Assembly: GCA_030039995.1 (NCBI GenBank)
Contig: JASHUL010000185.1
Location: forward strand, 1-7,387
DNA length: 7,387 nt
Direction: 5' to 3'
DNA from: Thermoplasmata archaeon
Lineage (GTDB): Archaea; Thermoplasmatota; Thermoplasmata; Lutacidiplasmatales; UBA184
A program made the translations under genes and the position numbers. Below, in pieces: positions 1 to 5,881 of the stretch. The notes beneath the pieces were generated by a model. It did no database searches and had not been told where the DNA came from. It saw only the letters and a program-made list of their open reading frames with translations. How positions within the stretch are numbered: the stretch's first letter is position 1; each line of letters opens with the position of its first letter.

Positions 1-1457
1 CCCTGGCCGATGTCCGCCTGCATCGAATGCACCGCGATCCCGCCGTCCATGTCGACCTTCAGGTGGACGGTCGACTGCGGCATCTTGGGCGTGAAATGGA
101 TCGGGCTGTTCGAGCCCGAGATGTAGAAGCCGCAACCGAGTCCGACGCCCCGCCCGTAGGGAAGGTGCCGGAATTTCTCGTCCCACCCGCTCTTCGCGCG
201 CGCGGCCGCGAGGCACTTCAGGAACGAGGTCGACGTGATGCGGAACTCGTTCACGGTCGTCGAGTTCGGCGGCAGCGCGTTCGCCGCCCGGAGGTCGAAC
301 GGGTCGCGGCCGAGCCGTTCGGCGAGCTCGTCGAGCGCGACCTCGACCGAGTAGCGGATGTTCGTCCCGCCGTGGGCGCGCATCGCCCCCGACGGGGGAC
401 GGTTCGTGTAGACCCGTCGGCCCTTGTAGCGGAAGTTCGGGACCCGATAGGGACCCATCGAAAGGACGCCGTTGTAGTACGTGGTGACGGTGCCGAACGA
501 GCTCCACGCCCCGCCGTCGATCACGGCCTCGATGTCGTAGGCAAGGATCTGACCGTCCGCGTCCACGGCGATCCGCACGTCGTTCTGGGTCGGATGGCGG
601 CCGTGGTTCGTGTAGAAGACGTCCTCTCGGTCGAAGAGGAGTTTCACCGGCCGTCCGGTCTCGATCGCGAGGGCCGCGCAGACGATCTCGTGCGGCAGCG
701 GGTCCGACTTGCCCCCGAACCCGCCGCCGACCTCGGGCTTGATCACGCGGATCCGGTGCATCGGGATCCCGAGGACCTCCGACAGGGAGCGGTGCAAGTA
801 GTGGGGCACCTGGGTCGCGCTCCACACCGTCAGGCGGCCGTCGGGCGTCGACTCGGCGATCGTCGCCATCGGCTCGGTGAACGCGTGCGTGACGCCCGCG
901 AACGTCCCGCGGACGCGCACGGTCGCCGCCGCCCGGGCGAACGCCGCGTCGACGTCGCCGAAGTGCTGGACGACCTCCTTCTGGATGTTCGTGCCGTTCA
1001 GTCCGCGCGCGTGGATCGGCTCGGCGACCGGACGCAGGCCGGTCTGCGGGTCCGAGTACTCGGGCAGCACGTCGACCTCGACCCGGACCATGGCCAAGGC
1101 CGCCTCGGCGGTCAACTCGTCCTGCGCGGCGACCGCGGCGATGATGTCCCCGTTGTAGCGCGCCTTGCCGACCGCGATCGCGGTCTCGTCGTGCGTGATG
1201 GGCAAGACGCCGAACGGGGTCGGGTACTTCTCGCCGGTCAGGACCGCGAAGACCCCCGGGTATTCGCGCGCCGCGCGGACGTCGATCGAACGGAGCCGGG
1301 CGTGCGGCCACGGGCTGCGGAGCAGCCGGGCGACGAGCATCCCCGGTCGACGGATGTCGTCCGTGTACTCCGCCCGACCGGTGACCTTGAGCGGCCCTTC
1401 GACGTACGGGATGCGACCGCCGAGCAGGCGGTACTCCGGGCTCGCCGGCGACGACAT
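1..1457 (-). CDS. Molybdenum hydroxylase large (molybdopterin-binding) subunit, 3' part missing
   Basis: Xanthine dehydrogenase-family catalytic subunit, which binds the molybdopterin cofactor and hydroxylates or reduces an organic substrate. The 485 visible residues start MSSPASPEYRLLGG. The N-terminal hammerhead domain shows TGRAEYTDDIRRPGML (26-41) and LRSPWPHAR (46-54). The cofactor-binding domain shows VGGGFGGKSDP from residue 243 and GAMRAHGG at 357-364. The family is usually about 750-800 residues, so roughly 300 C-terminal residues, including the usual catalytic Glu, lie beyond the left edge. The ATG (1457-1455) overlaps the small-subunit stop as TGATG and has GGGGAGG 4 nt upstream, so the start is secure. 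The GGKSDP..HE, GRHP and GAMRxHG stretches resemble 4-hydroxybenzoyl-CoA reductase alpha subunits from memory. The CO dehydrogenase AYxCSFR and AYRGAGR loops are absent. The substrate is unknown. Confidence 0.95.
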   Translation of the reverse strand, partial: MSSPASPEYRLLGGRIPYVEGPLKVTGRAEYTDDIRRPGMLVARLLRSPWPHARLRSIDVRAAREYPGVFAVLTGEKYPTPFGVLPITHDETAIAVGKARYNGDIIAAVAAQDELTAEAALAMVRVEVDVLPEYSDPQTGLRPVAEPIHARGLNGTNIQKEVVQHFGDVDAAFARAAATVRVRGTFAGVTHAFTEPMATIAESTPDGRLTVWSATQVPHYLHRSLSEVLGIPMHRIRVIKPEVGGGFGGKSDPLPHEIVCAALAIETGRPVKLLFDREDVFYTNHGRHPTQNDVRIAVDADGQILAYDIEAVIDGGAWSSFGTVTTYYNGVLSMGPYRVPNFRYKGRRVYTNRPPSGAMRAHGGTNIRYSVEVALDELAERLGRDPFDLRAANALPPNSTTVNEFRITSTSFLKCLAAARAKSGWDEKFRHLPYGRGVGLGCGFYISGSNSPIHFTPKMPQSTVHLKVDMDGGIAVHSMQADIGQ

Positions 1458-1930
1458 CACGCCTCCCCCCGCGCGGCCGCGTCGATCGCCTCGACGATCT
1501 TCGTGTAGCCGGTGCAGCGGCAGAGGTTGCCCGCGATGGCCCGAACGATCTCCTCCCGGTTCGGGTGGGGATTCTCGCGCAGCAGGGCGGTCGCGGTCAT
1601 CACGAACCCGGGCGTGCAGAATCCGCACTGGGTCGCGCCGTACCGGACGAACGCGGCCTGCACGGGAGAGAGCCCCTGGGCGGGCGAGACCCCTTCGACC
1701 GTCGTCACGTCGTGGTCTTCGGCCAGGCGGGCGAGCGTCAAACAGCTCAACGTCGGACGTCCGTCGATCAGGACCGTGCAACAGCCGCACGTCCCGAGGT
1801 CGCAGCCGCGCTTCGTCCCCGTCAGCTCGAGGTCCTCGCGGAGGAGGTCCAGCAGGATCCGGGGGTCCGGGCACGGCGTCTCGACCGGTCGGCCGTTCAA
1901 CCGGAACCTAAGCGGACCGCCCGCGGGCAT
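1457..1930 (-). CDS. Molybdenum hydroxylase small subunit, two [2Fe-2S] clusters
   Basis: Electron-transfer subunit of the same enzyme, 157 residues, the usual size for a stand-alone CoxS/HcrC/XdhC-type iron-sulfur subunit. The N-terminal plant-type ferredoxin domain carries C43-x4-C48-x2-C51-x11-C63. The C-terminal four-helix domain carries C102-x2-C105 and C137-x-C139 within QCGFCTPG and NLCRCTGY. Q101 is the conserved glutamine that contacts the molybdopterin cofactor in this family. The ferredoxin motif reads CGCC where CGAC is usual, giving one extra cysteine (C50). GGAGG repeats lie directly upstream of the ATG. The start overlaps the end of the XdhC gene by 23 nt and the stop overlaps the large-subunit ATG as TGATG, so the subunits are probably translationally coupled. 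The product is cytoplasmic, with no signal peptide or twin-arginine motif. Confidence 0.97.
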   Translation of the reverse strand: MPAGGPLRFRLNGRPVETPCPDPRILLDLLREDLELTGTKRGCDLGTCGCCTVLIDGRPTLSCLTLARLAEDHDVTTVEGVSPAQGLSPVQAAFVRYGATQCGFCTPGFVMTATALLRENPHPNREEIVRAIAGNLCRCTGYTKIVEAIDAAARGEA

Positions 1931-2753
1931 CCTCCTCCTTCACGGCCGGTCGCGCCGGGAGCACGGCCGGAACGTCGGCGTCCGGATGCATCCCACGGAC
2001 GATCTCCGCGACGACGCTGACCGCGATCTCGGCCGGGCTCTCGGCCCCGATCTCGAGCCCGACCGGCGAGCGAACCCGGGCGAGCGCCTCCCGGCGAACG
2101 CCCTGCGTCCGCAAGGTCGAATACATGTGCTCCCGCTTCGCGGAGCTCGCGATCAAGCCGATCTCGTTCGGGAACTTCTCGAGCGCCGAGCGGAGGACTT
2201 CGAGGTCCTTCATCGCGTCGTACCCGAGCAGGTAGAGGTGCGTGAACGACGCGGGGTCGAACACCGACCAGAGCGCGCCGGGTGCGACCACCTCGCGCCG
2301 GTCGGCGGTCGGGAACCGCTCGGCACCGACCCACTCGGGCCGATCGTCGGCCACGCTGTAATCGTACTCGAGCGTGGGCAGGATCGTCGCGAGCGCGTGG
2401 GCGACGTGGCCCCCGCCCCAGAGCAAGACGTTCGGCCGCGCCGGCACGTACTCGATCGCGATGTCGACCGACCCTCCGCAGAGGCTCGGCAGGCCTCCGG
2501 GCTTCCACGCCTGGAGGTCGAAGTGGAGTAGGTCTCCCCCGCGCGAGCGGAACGCTTCCAGCGCTCGCGCCTTCACCTGCTCCTCGAGCGCGGCCCCGCC
2601 GACCGTTCCGGTGGTCGAGCCGTCCCCCCGGACGAGCATGGAGGCCCCGACCTTACCCGGGACCGAACCGGTCGCCCGCACGACCGTGGCCCGGACGAAC
2701 GCCTGATGGAGCTCCATCAGGCGGAGTGCTTCTCGGGTGAGCTTTCGGTCCAT
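1908..2753 (-). CDS. xdhC: XdhC/CoxI-family molybdenum cofactor maturation protein
   Basis: Accessory protein that in characterised systems binds the molybdenum cofactor, promotes its sulfuration and delivers it to the apo-enzyme. It has 281 residues. The N-terminal XdhC/CoxI domain shows ATGSVPGKVGASM near residue 28, GTVGGAALE near 50 and the family CGG motif near 93 followed by a VDIAIE strand. The C-terminal Rossmann-like domain begins at WGGGHVAHALA (about 113-123) and continues to ADDRPEW. I chose the ATG at 2753 (TGATG overlap with the upstream gene, GGGAGG 4 nt upstream) over a TTG one codon earlier, which would sit only 1 nt from that GGGAGG. It lies between the nucleotidyltransferase and the enzyme subunits, a typical place for this maturation factor. 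Numbers above count from the TTG and drop by one from the ATG. Confidence 0.93.
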   Translation of the reverse strand: MDRKLTREALRLMELHQAFVRATVVRATGSVPGKVGASMLVRGDGSTTGTVGGAALEEQVKARALEAFRSRGGDLLHFDLQAWKPGGLPSLCGGSVDIAIEYVPARPNVLLWGGGHVAHALATILPTLEYDYSVADDRPEWVGAERFPTADRREVVAPGALWSVFDPASFTHLYLLGYDAMKDLEVLRSALEKFPNEIGLIASSAKREHMYSTLRTQGVRREALARVRSPVGLEIGAESPAEIAVSVVAEIVRGMHPDADVPAVLPARPAVKEEDARGRSA

Positions 2754-3361
2754 CAATCCTCCCGCCGGGCGAGCCAGGCGTCGTACGCTTCGCGGTAGCG
2801 GTCGGGCGTGTCGATGTTCGCGAGGACCCCCGGGTCGTCGACCGCGACCCGGCGGACCTGAGGACCGAGCTCGGGAATCAGCGCGCGGATCGGCGCGTCA
2901 GGACGGAGCTCCAGCACTTCCGCGCGGACGCGGTCCTTCCAGAGCACCGGATGGCCGCCCTCGCCCCGGTAGGTCGGGATGAACCAGAGACCCAGCTCGT
3001 CCCCGTCGCGGACCGCCCGAAGCTGGTCGAGCGTCTTGCCCGCGATGAACGGGTGGTCGACCGGCCAGAGCAGCACGTCCCGGCCGTCCGGTAGGGCGCG
3101 GAGTCCCGACTGGACCGACGCCGTTCGCCCCTCGTACCACTGCTCGGAGTCGACGAGCTGCACGTCCAGTCCGCGGACTGCGTCGGCGATCGGGTGGTGG
3201 TGCGGTCCCACGACGATCACGATCGGGTCGAACCCTCGGTCGAGCGAGATCTCGGCCATGCGGCGCACCGCGGTGCGTTCTCCGGTCGAGACCAGCGCTT
3301 TCGGGTACCCTCCGAAGCGGCTCGACGCGCCGCCGCTCAGCAGCAGTGCGGAGGTCGTCAT
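2753..3361 (-). CDS. MobA/MocA-like molybdenum cofactor nucleotidyltransferase
   Basis: A 202-residue GT-A-fold NTP transferase. In this context it most likely attaches CMP (MocA-type) or GMP (MobA-type) to molybdopterin for the downstream hydroxylase; xanthine dehydrogenase-family enzymes with dinucleotide cofactors usually carry the cytosine form, so MocA-like is preferred by inference. The nucleotide-binding loop is LLLSGGASSRFGG followed by YPKAL (6-23). Other family landmarks are GRTASVQSGL (78-87), the metal-binding PVDHPFI (100-106), GGHPVLW (135-141) and NIDTPDRY (182-189). LSGG replaces the commoner LAGG. It is the first gene of the operon, about 55 nt downstream of a TATA-like box. 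There is only a weak GGATC-like element upstream of the ATG. Its stop overlaps the xdhC ATG. Confidence 0.9.
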   Translation of the reverse strand: MTTSALLLSGGASSRFGGYPKALVSTGERTAVRRMAEISLDRGFDPIVIVVGPHHHPIADAVRGLDVQLVDSEQWYEGRTASVQSGLRALPDGRDVLLWPVDHPFIAGKTLDQLRAVRDGDELGLWFIPTYRGEGGHPVLWKDRVRAEVLELRPDAPIRALIPELGPQVRRVAVDDPGVLANIDTPDRYREAYDAWLARRED

Positions 3362-3414
3362 TGATCCGGGCGGGAACGCGGGCGCGTCGTCCCGGTGTCG
3401 TCACGCCGCCCAGG

Positions 3415-3423
3415 ATAGTTAAG
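3415..3423 (-). promoter_or_regulatory. Candidate TATA box for the molybdenum-hydroxylase operon
   Basis: The minus strand reads CTTAACTAT in an otherwise GC-rich 163-nt intergenic region (3362-3524). Archaeal initiation about 26 nt downstream would fall near 3393, giving a leader of about 30 nt before the ATG at 3361. The box matches the S19e box (CTTAAATA) on the other strand at all but one position over CTTAANTA, which supports it. The rest of this intergenic region shows no RNA gene or repeat that I can recognise. Confidence 0.5.
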
Positions 3424-3490
3424 ACCCGCCCCGCAGTCGGTCCTCGCGTCTCGCATTCTCGGCGAACTCTCCTCCGTCCCGCGCTGCGTG

Positions 3491-3498
3491 CTTAAATA
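3491..3498 (+). promoter_or_regulatory. TATA box for the S19e translation operon
   Basis: CTTAAATA lies 26 nt before the ATG at 3525. Transcription starting 25-28 nt from the box centre would begin within a few nucleotides of the start codon. No Shine-Dalgarno sequence is present before that ATG (GGCGCCACTTC), so a leaderless mRNA is likely. Confidence 0.75.
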
Positions 3499-3524
3499 GG
3501 CTGGCCGGGTGGCGGCGCCACTTC

Positions 3525-3980
3525 ATGACCCACCCGAACGACGTACCGCCCTCGACGCTTCTGCCCCGGCTCGCGACCGAATTGCGCCAGCGCGAGTCGG
3601 TCCGCCCGCCGGCGTGGGCAACGTTCGTGAAGACCGGCGTCCACAAGGAGCGGGCGCCGACTCAGACGGACTGGTGGTACCTCCGGAGCGCCTCGGTGCT
3701 CCGCAAGGTCTACCTCAACGGATACATCGGCATCGAGCGGCTCAGCGCCGAGTACGGGGGGAAGCGGGACCGCGGCAGCGCACCGTATCACGCCCGGAAC
3801 GGCTCGCGCTCGGTCCTCCGGGAGATCGTGCACCAGCTCGAGACGGCGGGACTGCTCCAGCCGTACAAGACGAAAGGGCGGCGCGTGAGCCCGGAGGGCG
3901 CGAAGCTGCTCGACGCGGTCTCGCGGGACGTGCTGAAGGGACTCGCCGCGGACCGACCCGAACTCGCCAAGTACCTGTGA
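3525..3980 (+). CDS. rps19e: Small-subunit ribosomal protein S19e
   Basis: Archaeal/eukaryotic-specific protein of the 30S head, needed for small-subunit maturation in the organisms studied. It has 151 residues, normal for archaea. The family core is unmistakable: WATFVKTGVHKERAP (31-45) followed by QTDWWYLRSASVLRKVY (47-63), then GYIGIERLSAEYGGKRDRG (66-84), and the C-terminal winged-helix stretch QLETAGLLQ (104-112) with GRRVSPEGAKLLD (118-130). The ATG chosen fits both the homologue N-terminus (DVP near residue 6) and the TATA spacing for a leaderless transcript. It heads a plus-strand operon of translation genes; the next start is 29 nt beyond its stop. Confidence 0.98.
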   Translation: MTHPNDVPPSTLLPRLATELRQRESVRPPAWATFVKTGVHKERAPTQTDWWYLRSASVLRKVYLNGYIGIERLSAEYGGKRDRGSAPYHARNGSRSVLREIVHQLETAGLLQPYKTKGRRVSPEGAKLLDAVSRDVLKGLAADRPELAKYL

Positions 3981-4009
3981 CGTCCGTACGCTAGGGAGGA
4001 CGCGATCCG

Positions 4010-4369
4010 ATGGCCCAGGGAGACGATGCGGAGCTCGCCGAGCTCCGCCGCCGCCGCATGCAGCAGCTCCAGCAGGAGCAGGTGGCTCAGGCCGTGAACC
4101 CTCAGGCGTACGCGGCCCAGGAGGCCGAGATGCAGCGCCGGGAGGCGGAGCGGGCGGAAGCCCTCCGACGGATCCTCACGCCCGAGGCGCGGGAGCGGCT
4201 CGGAAGGATCCGTCTCGCGAAGCCCGACGTCGCGGCGGCGGTCGAGCAGCAGCTCCTGTCGCTCGCTGCGACCGGGCGGCTCCAGCGCCAGGTCGACGAC
4301 GCGACCCTGCGTTCGTTGCTCGAGCGGATCATGCCCGAGCGCCGCGAGATCACGATCACCCGGCGGTAG
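4010..4369 (+). CDS. PDCD5-family DNA-binding protein
   Basis: Archaeal homologue of eukaryotic PDCD5/TFAR19, a small basic three-helix-bundle protein that binds DNA and whose cellular role in archaea is not settled. It has 119 residues, the normal length. The N-terminal helix is Arg/Gln/Glu-rich (LRRRRMQQLQQEQ, 12-24) and Ala/Glu-rich to about residue 52. The conserved core runs from ILTPEARERLGRIRL (55-69) through KPDVAAAVEQQLLSLA (71-86) to LQRQVDDATLRSLLERI (91-107). AGGGAGG lies 10 nt upstream of the ATG. Position between rps19e and rpl39e is the expected one, so a role linked to growth or the ribosome-gene regulon is plausible but inferred. Confidence 0.95.
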   Translation: MAQGDDAELAELRRRRMQQLQQEQVAQAVNPQAYAAQEAEMQRREAERAEALRRILTPEARERLGRIRLAKPDVAAAVEQQLLSLAATGRLQRQVDDATLRSLLERIMPERREITITRR

Positions 4370-4381
4370 GAACACGGAACG

Positions 4382-4540
4382 ATGGCGAACCGTAGGAAGA
4401 GCCTGGCTCGCAAGTTGCGCCTGTTCCGCGTCGTCAAGGGCAACCGGCGCGTCCCGGCCTGGGTGATGCAGCGGACGAACCGGACGGTCACGCGCCACCC
4501 GAAGCGCCACACCTGGAAGCGCGGGCACCTGCACAAGTAG
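4382..4540 (+). CDS. rpl39e: Large-subunit ribosomal protein L39e (52 aa)
   Basis: One of the smallest ribosomal proteins, lining the polypeptide exit tunnel of archaeal and eukaryotic large subunits. The 52 codons read MANRRKSLARKLRLFRVV, then KGNRRVPAWVMQRTNR and TVTRHPKRHTWKRGHLHK. The NRRVPAWVM core (21-29), TNR and the PKR-x2-W pattern (40-45) match the family, and the length is the usual 50-52. Nearly a third of the residues are Arg or Lys, as expected for a protein threaded through rRNA. It begins 12 nt after the PDCD5 stop. Only a weak GGAA-type element precedes the ATG, so it may depend on coupling to the upstream gene. Its small size makes it easy for gene callers to miss. Confidence 0.97.
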   Translation: MANRRKSLARKLRLFRVVKGNRRVPAWVMQRTNRTVTRHPKRHTWKRGHLHK

Positions 4541-4556
4541 GAGGAGTCCGGACGAG

Positions 4557-4856
4557 ATGGCGCCTCGGAAGACCCCAGAACGTCGCGGCGAGGAACTCGA
4601 GCGCGAGTACGTGATCCCCCTGCGCGCGAGCCAGCACCAGCCGAGCCGGCGGCGCCGCGCGGGGCACGCGGTCGAGACGGTCCGCCGCTTCGTCCTTCGC
4701 CACATGAAGGGCAAGCCCGAGGATGTCTGGATCGACCCGCGGCTCAACGAGCACTTGTGGGAACACGGGATCCAGCATATCCCGTCGTTCGTCCGCGTCA
4801 AGGCGATCCGTTTCGAGGACGGCCTGATCGAGGTCGACCTGCTGACGGGCGAATAG
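4557..4856 (+). CDS. rpl31e: Large-subunit ribosomal protein L31e
   Basis: Archaeal/eukaryotic-specific protein located near the polypeptide tunnel exit of the large subunit. It has 99 residues. Family features in order are EREYVIPLR (15-23), an Arg-rich RRRRAGHAVETVRRFVLRHM (31-50), PEDVWIDPRLNEHLWEHGIQ (54-73), and the closing strand FVRVKAIRFEDGLIEVDL (78-95). About 14 extra residues precede the usual IPLR strand start. AGGAGG at 4539-4544 overlaps the L39e stop and is 12 nt from the ATG. Linkage of rpl39e, rpl31e and eif6 is a standard archaeal arrangement. Confidence 0.97.
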   Translation: MAPRKTPERRGEELEREYVIPLRASQHQPSRRRRAGHAVETVRRFVLRHMKGKPEDVWIDPRLNEHLWEHGIQHIPSFVRVKAIRFEDGLIEVDLLTGE

Positions 4857-4877
4857 CGACCCCCGGGGGAGCCTGGC

Positions 4878-5543
4878 GTGCCGGTCGGTCGGACACTTTA
4901 CGGCGGCAGCCCCTACCTCGGAGTCTACGTTCGGGTCGCGGAGACCGTGGCGCTCGTCCCCCCGACCGCGGACGTCCACCTCGAGCGGGAGGTAGAGCGA
5001 ACTCTCGGCGTGCGGCTCGTCCGCACGAACGTCGCGGAGAGCGAGGTGGTGGGCTCGCTCGTCGCGCTGAACTCCCACGGCGTGGTCGTCGGGGACGACC
5101 TGGACCCGGCCGAGCGACGGGTGCTCGAGAGCTTCGGCGCGGTATCGGTCGTGCATCAGCGGCAGAACGCCATGGGCAACAACGTCCTCGCGAACGACCG
5201 CGGCGGGCTCGTGCATCCCGAGTTCACGGACGGGGCCATCGCATCGATCGCCGAAGCGCTCGCGGTACCGGTCCGGCGCGCCACGCTCGCCGGGCTCGGC
5301 ACCGTCGGCATGGCGGGCCTCGCGACCAACCTCGGGGCGGTCGTCCATCCGAAGACGACGGAGCGCGAGGCGGCGGTGGTGGCGGACGTGCTCGGGGTCC
5401 CGGTACACCGCTCGACGGCGAACTTCGGCGTACCGATCGTCGGAGCCTGCGTCGTCGCGAACTCGAAGGGACTCCTGATGGGACGGCCGACGACCCCGGT
5501 CGAGGTCGCCCACCTCCAGGAAGGGCTGAGGATCTTCGATTGA
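4878..5543 (+). CDS. eif6: Translation initiation factor 6 (aIF6), ribosome anti-association factor
   Basis: Binds the large ribosomal subunit and prevents premature joining with the small subunit; also linked to 60S/50S biogenesis. It has 221 residues, typical for archaea. The pentein fold is visible as repeated segments: GGSPYLGVYVRVAETVALVP (9-28), VVGSLVALNSHGVVVGDDL (57-75), GNNVLANDRGGLVHPEF (100-116), AGLATNLGAVVHPKT (146-160) and GVPIVGACVVANSKGLLMG (184-202). The start is GTG, with GGGGGAG 6 nt upstream; no better start fits the family N-terminus. The GGGGG belongs to a ten-base C5G5 palindrome (4860-4869), so the ribosome binding site might be masked by pairing. It closes this operon; the genes often found next in euryarchaea (L18Ae/LX, prefoldin, ftsY) are absent. 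Confidence 0.97.
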   Translation: MPVGRTLYGGSPYLGVYVRVAETVALVPPTADVHLEREVERTLGVRLVRTNVAESEVVGSLVALNSHGVVVGDDLDPAERRVLESFGAVSVVHQRQNAMGNNVLANDRGGLVHPEFTDGAIASIAEALAVPVRRATLAGLGTVGMAGLATNLGAVVHPKTTEREAAVVADVLGVPVHRSTANFGVPIVGACVVANSKGLLMGRPTTPVEVAHLQEGLRIFD

Positions 5544-5548
5544 CGCGT

Positions 5549-5562
5549 CGGAGTTCGCTCCG
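5549..5562. other. Small hairpin with TTCG loop between convergent genes
   Basis: CGGAG-TTCG-CTCCG forms a perfect 5-bp stem with a 4-nt loop and fills most of the 19-nt gap between the eif6 stop and the rps17e stop. The closing pair is G-C, not the extra-stable C(UUCG)G. No T-rich tract follows on either strand, so a classical archaeal terminator is not evident. It could mark or protect the 3' end of one or both mRNAs, or be chance. Confidence 0.3.
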
Positions 5563-5787
5563 TTACGTCCCGCGCTTGCGCTTGACGTAACGGGTCGCGT
5601 ACCCGGCGATCCGGTTCGCGAGCTTCTTGTGGGTCACCTGGTACTTCCCCTCGACGGCGACGCCGAGGTCGGTGAGCTCGAGGACCTTCTGTTTGTTGTG
5701 GGCGAAATCTCCGGTGAAGTCGTCCGGGTAGTGGCGGATCAGCTCGATGGCGACCCGCTTGATGTACGTCTGCCGGATGTTGCCCAT
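5563..5787 (-). CDS. rps17e: Small-subunit ribosomal protein S17e
   Basis: Archaeal/eukaryotic-specific 30S protein, 74 residues. The family pattern is clear: MGNIRQTYIKRVAIELIRHY (1-20), DDFTGDFAHNKQKVLELTD (22-40) and KKLANRIAGYATRYVKRK (54-71). The reading frame stays open upstream to 6051, but the MGNIR start is where all homologues begin and is positioned 29 nt from a TATA box centre; no Shine-Dalgarno sequence is present (GCGCCCCGC before ATG). It is therefore probably a single-gene leaderless transcript. It is convergent with eif6 and divergent from the membrane protein gene. Confidence 0.97.
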   Translation of the reverse strand: MGNIRQTYIKRVAIELIRHYPDDFTGDFAHNKQKVLELTDLGVAVEGKYQVTHKKLANRIAGYATRYVKRKRGT

Positions 5788-5811
5788 GCGGGGCGCTCGG
5801 ACTCGGGTGCC

Positions 5812-5820
5812 GTTTATAAC
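5812..5820. promoter_or_regulatory. TATA box for rps17e, possibly shared with the divergent membrane protein gene
   Basis: The plus strand reads GTTTATAAC and the minus strand GTTATAAAC, with a palindromic TTATAA core (5814-5819). On the minus strand the expected start of transcription falls at the S17e ATG. On the plus strand it would fall near 5842, leaving a leader of about 40 nt before the ATG at 5882. It is the only A/T-rich element in the 94-nt gap. Use on the minus strand is well supported; use on the plus strand is inferred. Confidence 0.65.
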
Positions 5821-5881
5821 CGTTGCCTCGGTGAACGCTGTCGAGGGCCGCTCCGACGCCGGAAGGCCCGTCCAGGAGCCG

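Noticed and set aside
27..1508. Long plus-strand open frame of 493 codons opposite the molybdenum hydroxylase large subunit
   Set aside because: Its translation is Arg/Asp/Val-rich without recognisable motifs and lies opposite a gene with many family motifs. Long antisense frames are expected in DNA this rich in G+C.
1..1930. Carbon monoxide dehydrogenase (CoxL/CoxS)
   Set aside because: The large subunit lacks the AYxCSFR form I and AYRGAGR form II active-site loops; the equivalent stretch is PPSGAMRAHGG.
2754..2756. TTG start for the XdhC-family gene
   Set aside because: It is only 1 nt from the GGGAGG element, while the adjacent ATG at 2753 has better spacing and repeats the TGATG overlap seen elsewhere in the operon.
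3362..3524. Possible tRNA or small RNA gene in the divergent intergenic region
   Set aside because: I found no cloverleaf, no GTTCRANNC-like T-loop and no C/D or H/ACA box set; only the two TATA-like boxes stand out.
5747..5881. Upstream starts for the membrane protein at 5747 or GTG 5831
   Set aside because: 5747 lies within rps17e on the opposite strand and upstream of the TATA box; GTG 5831 is too close to the box to be transcribed. ATG 5882 has a GGAG site.
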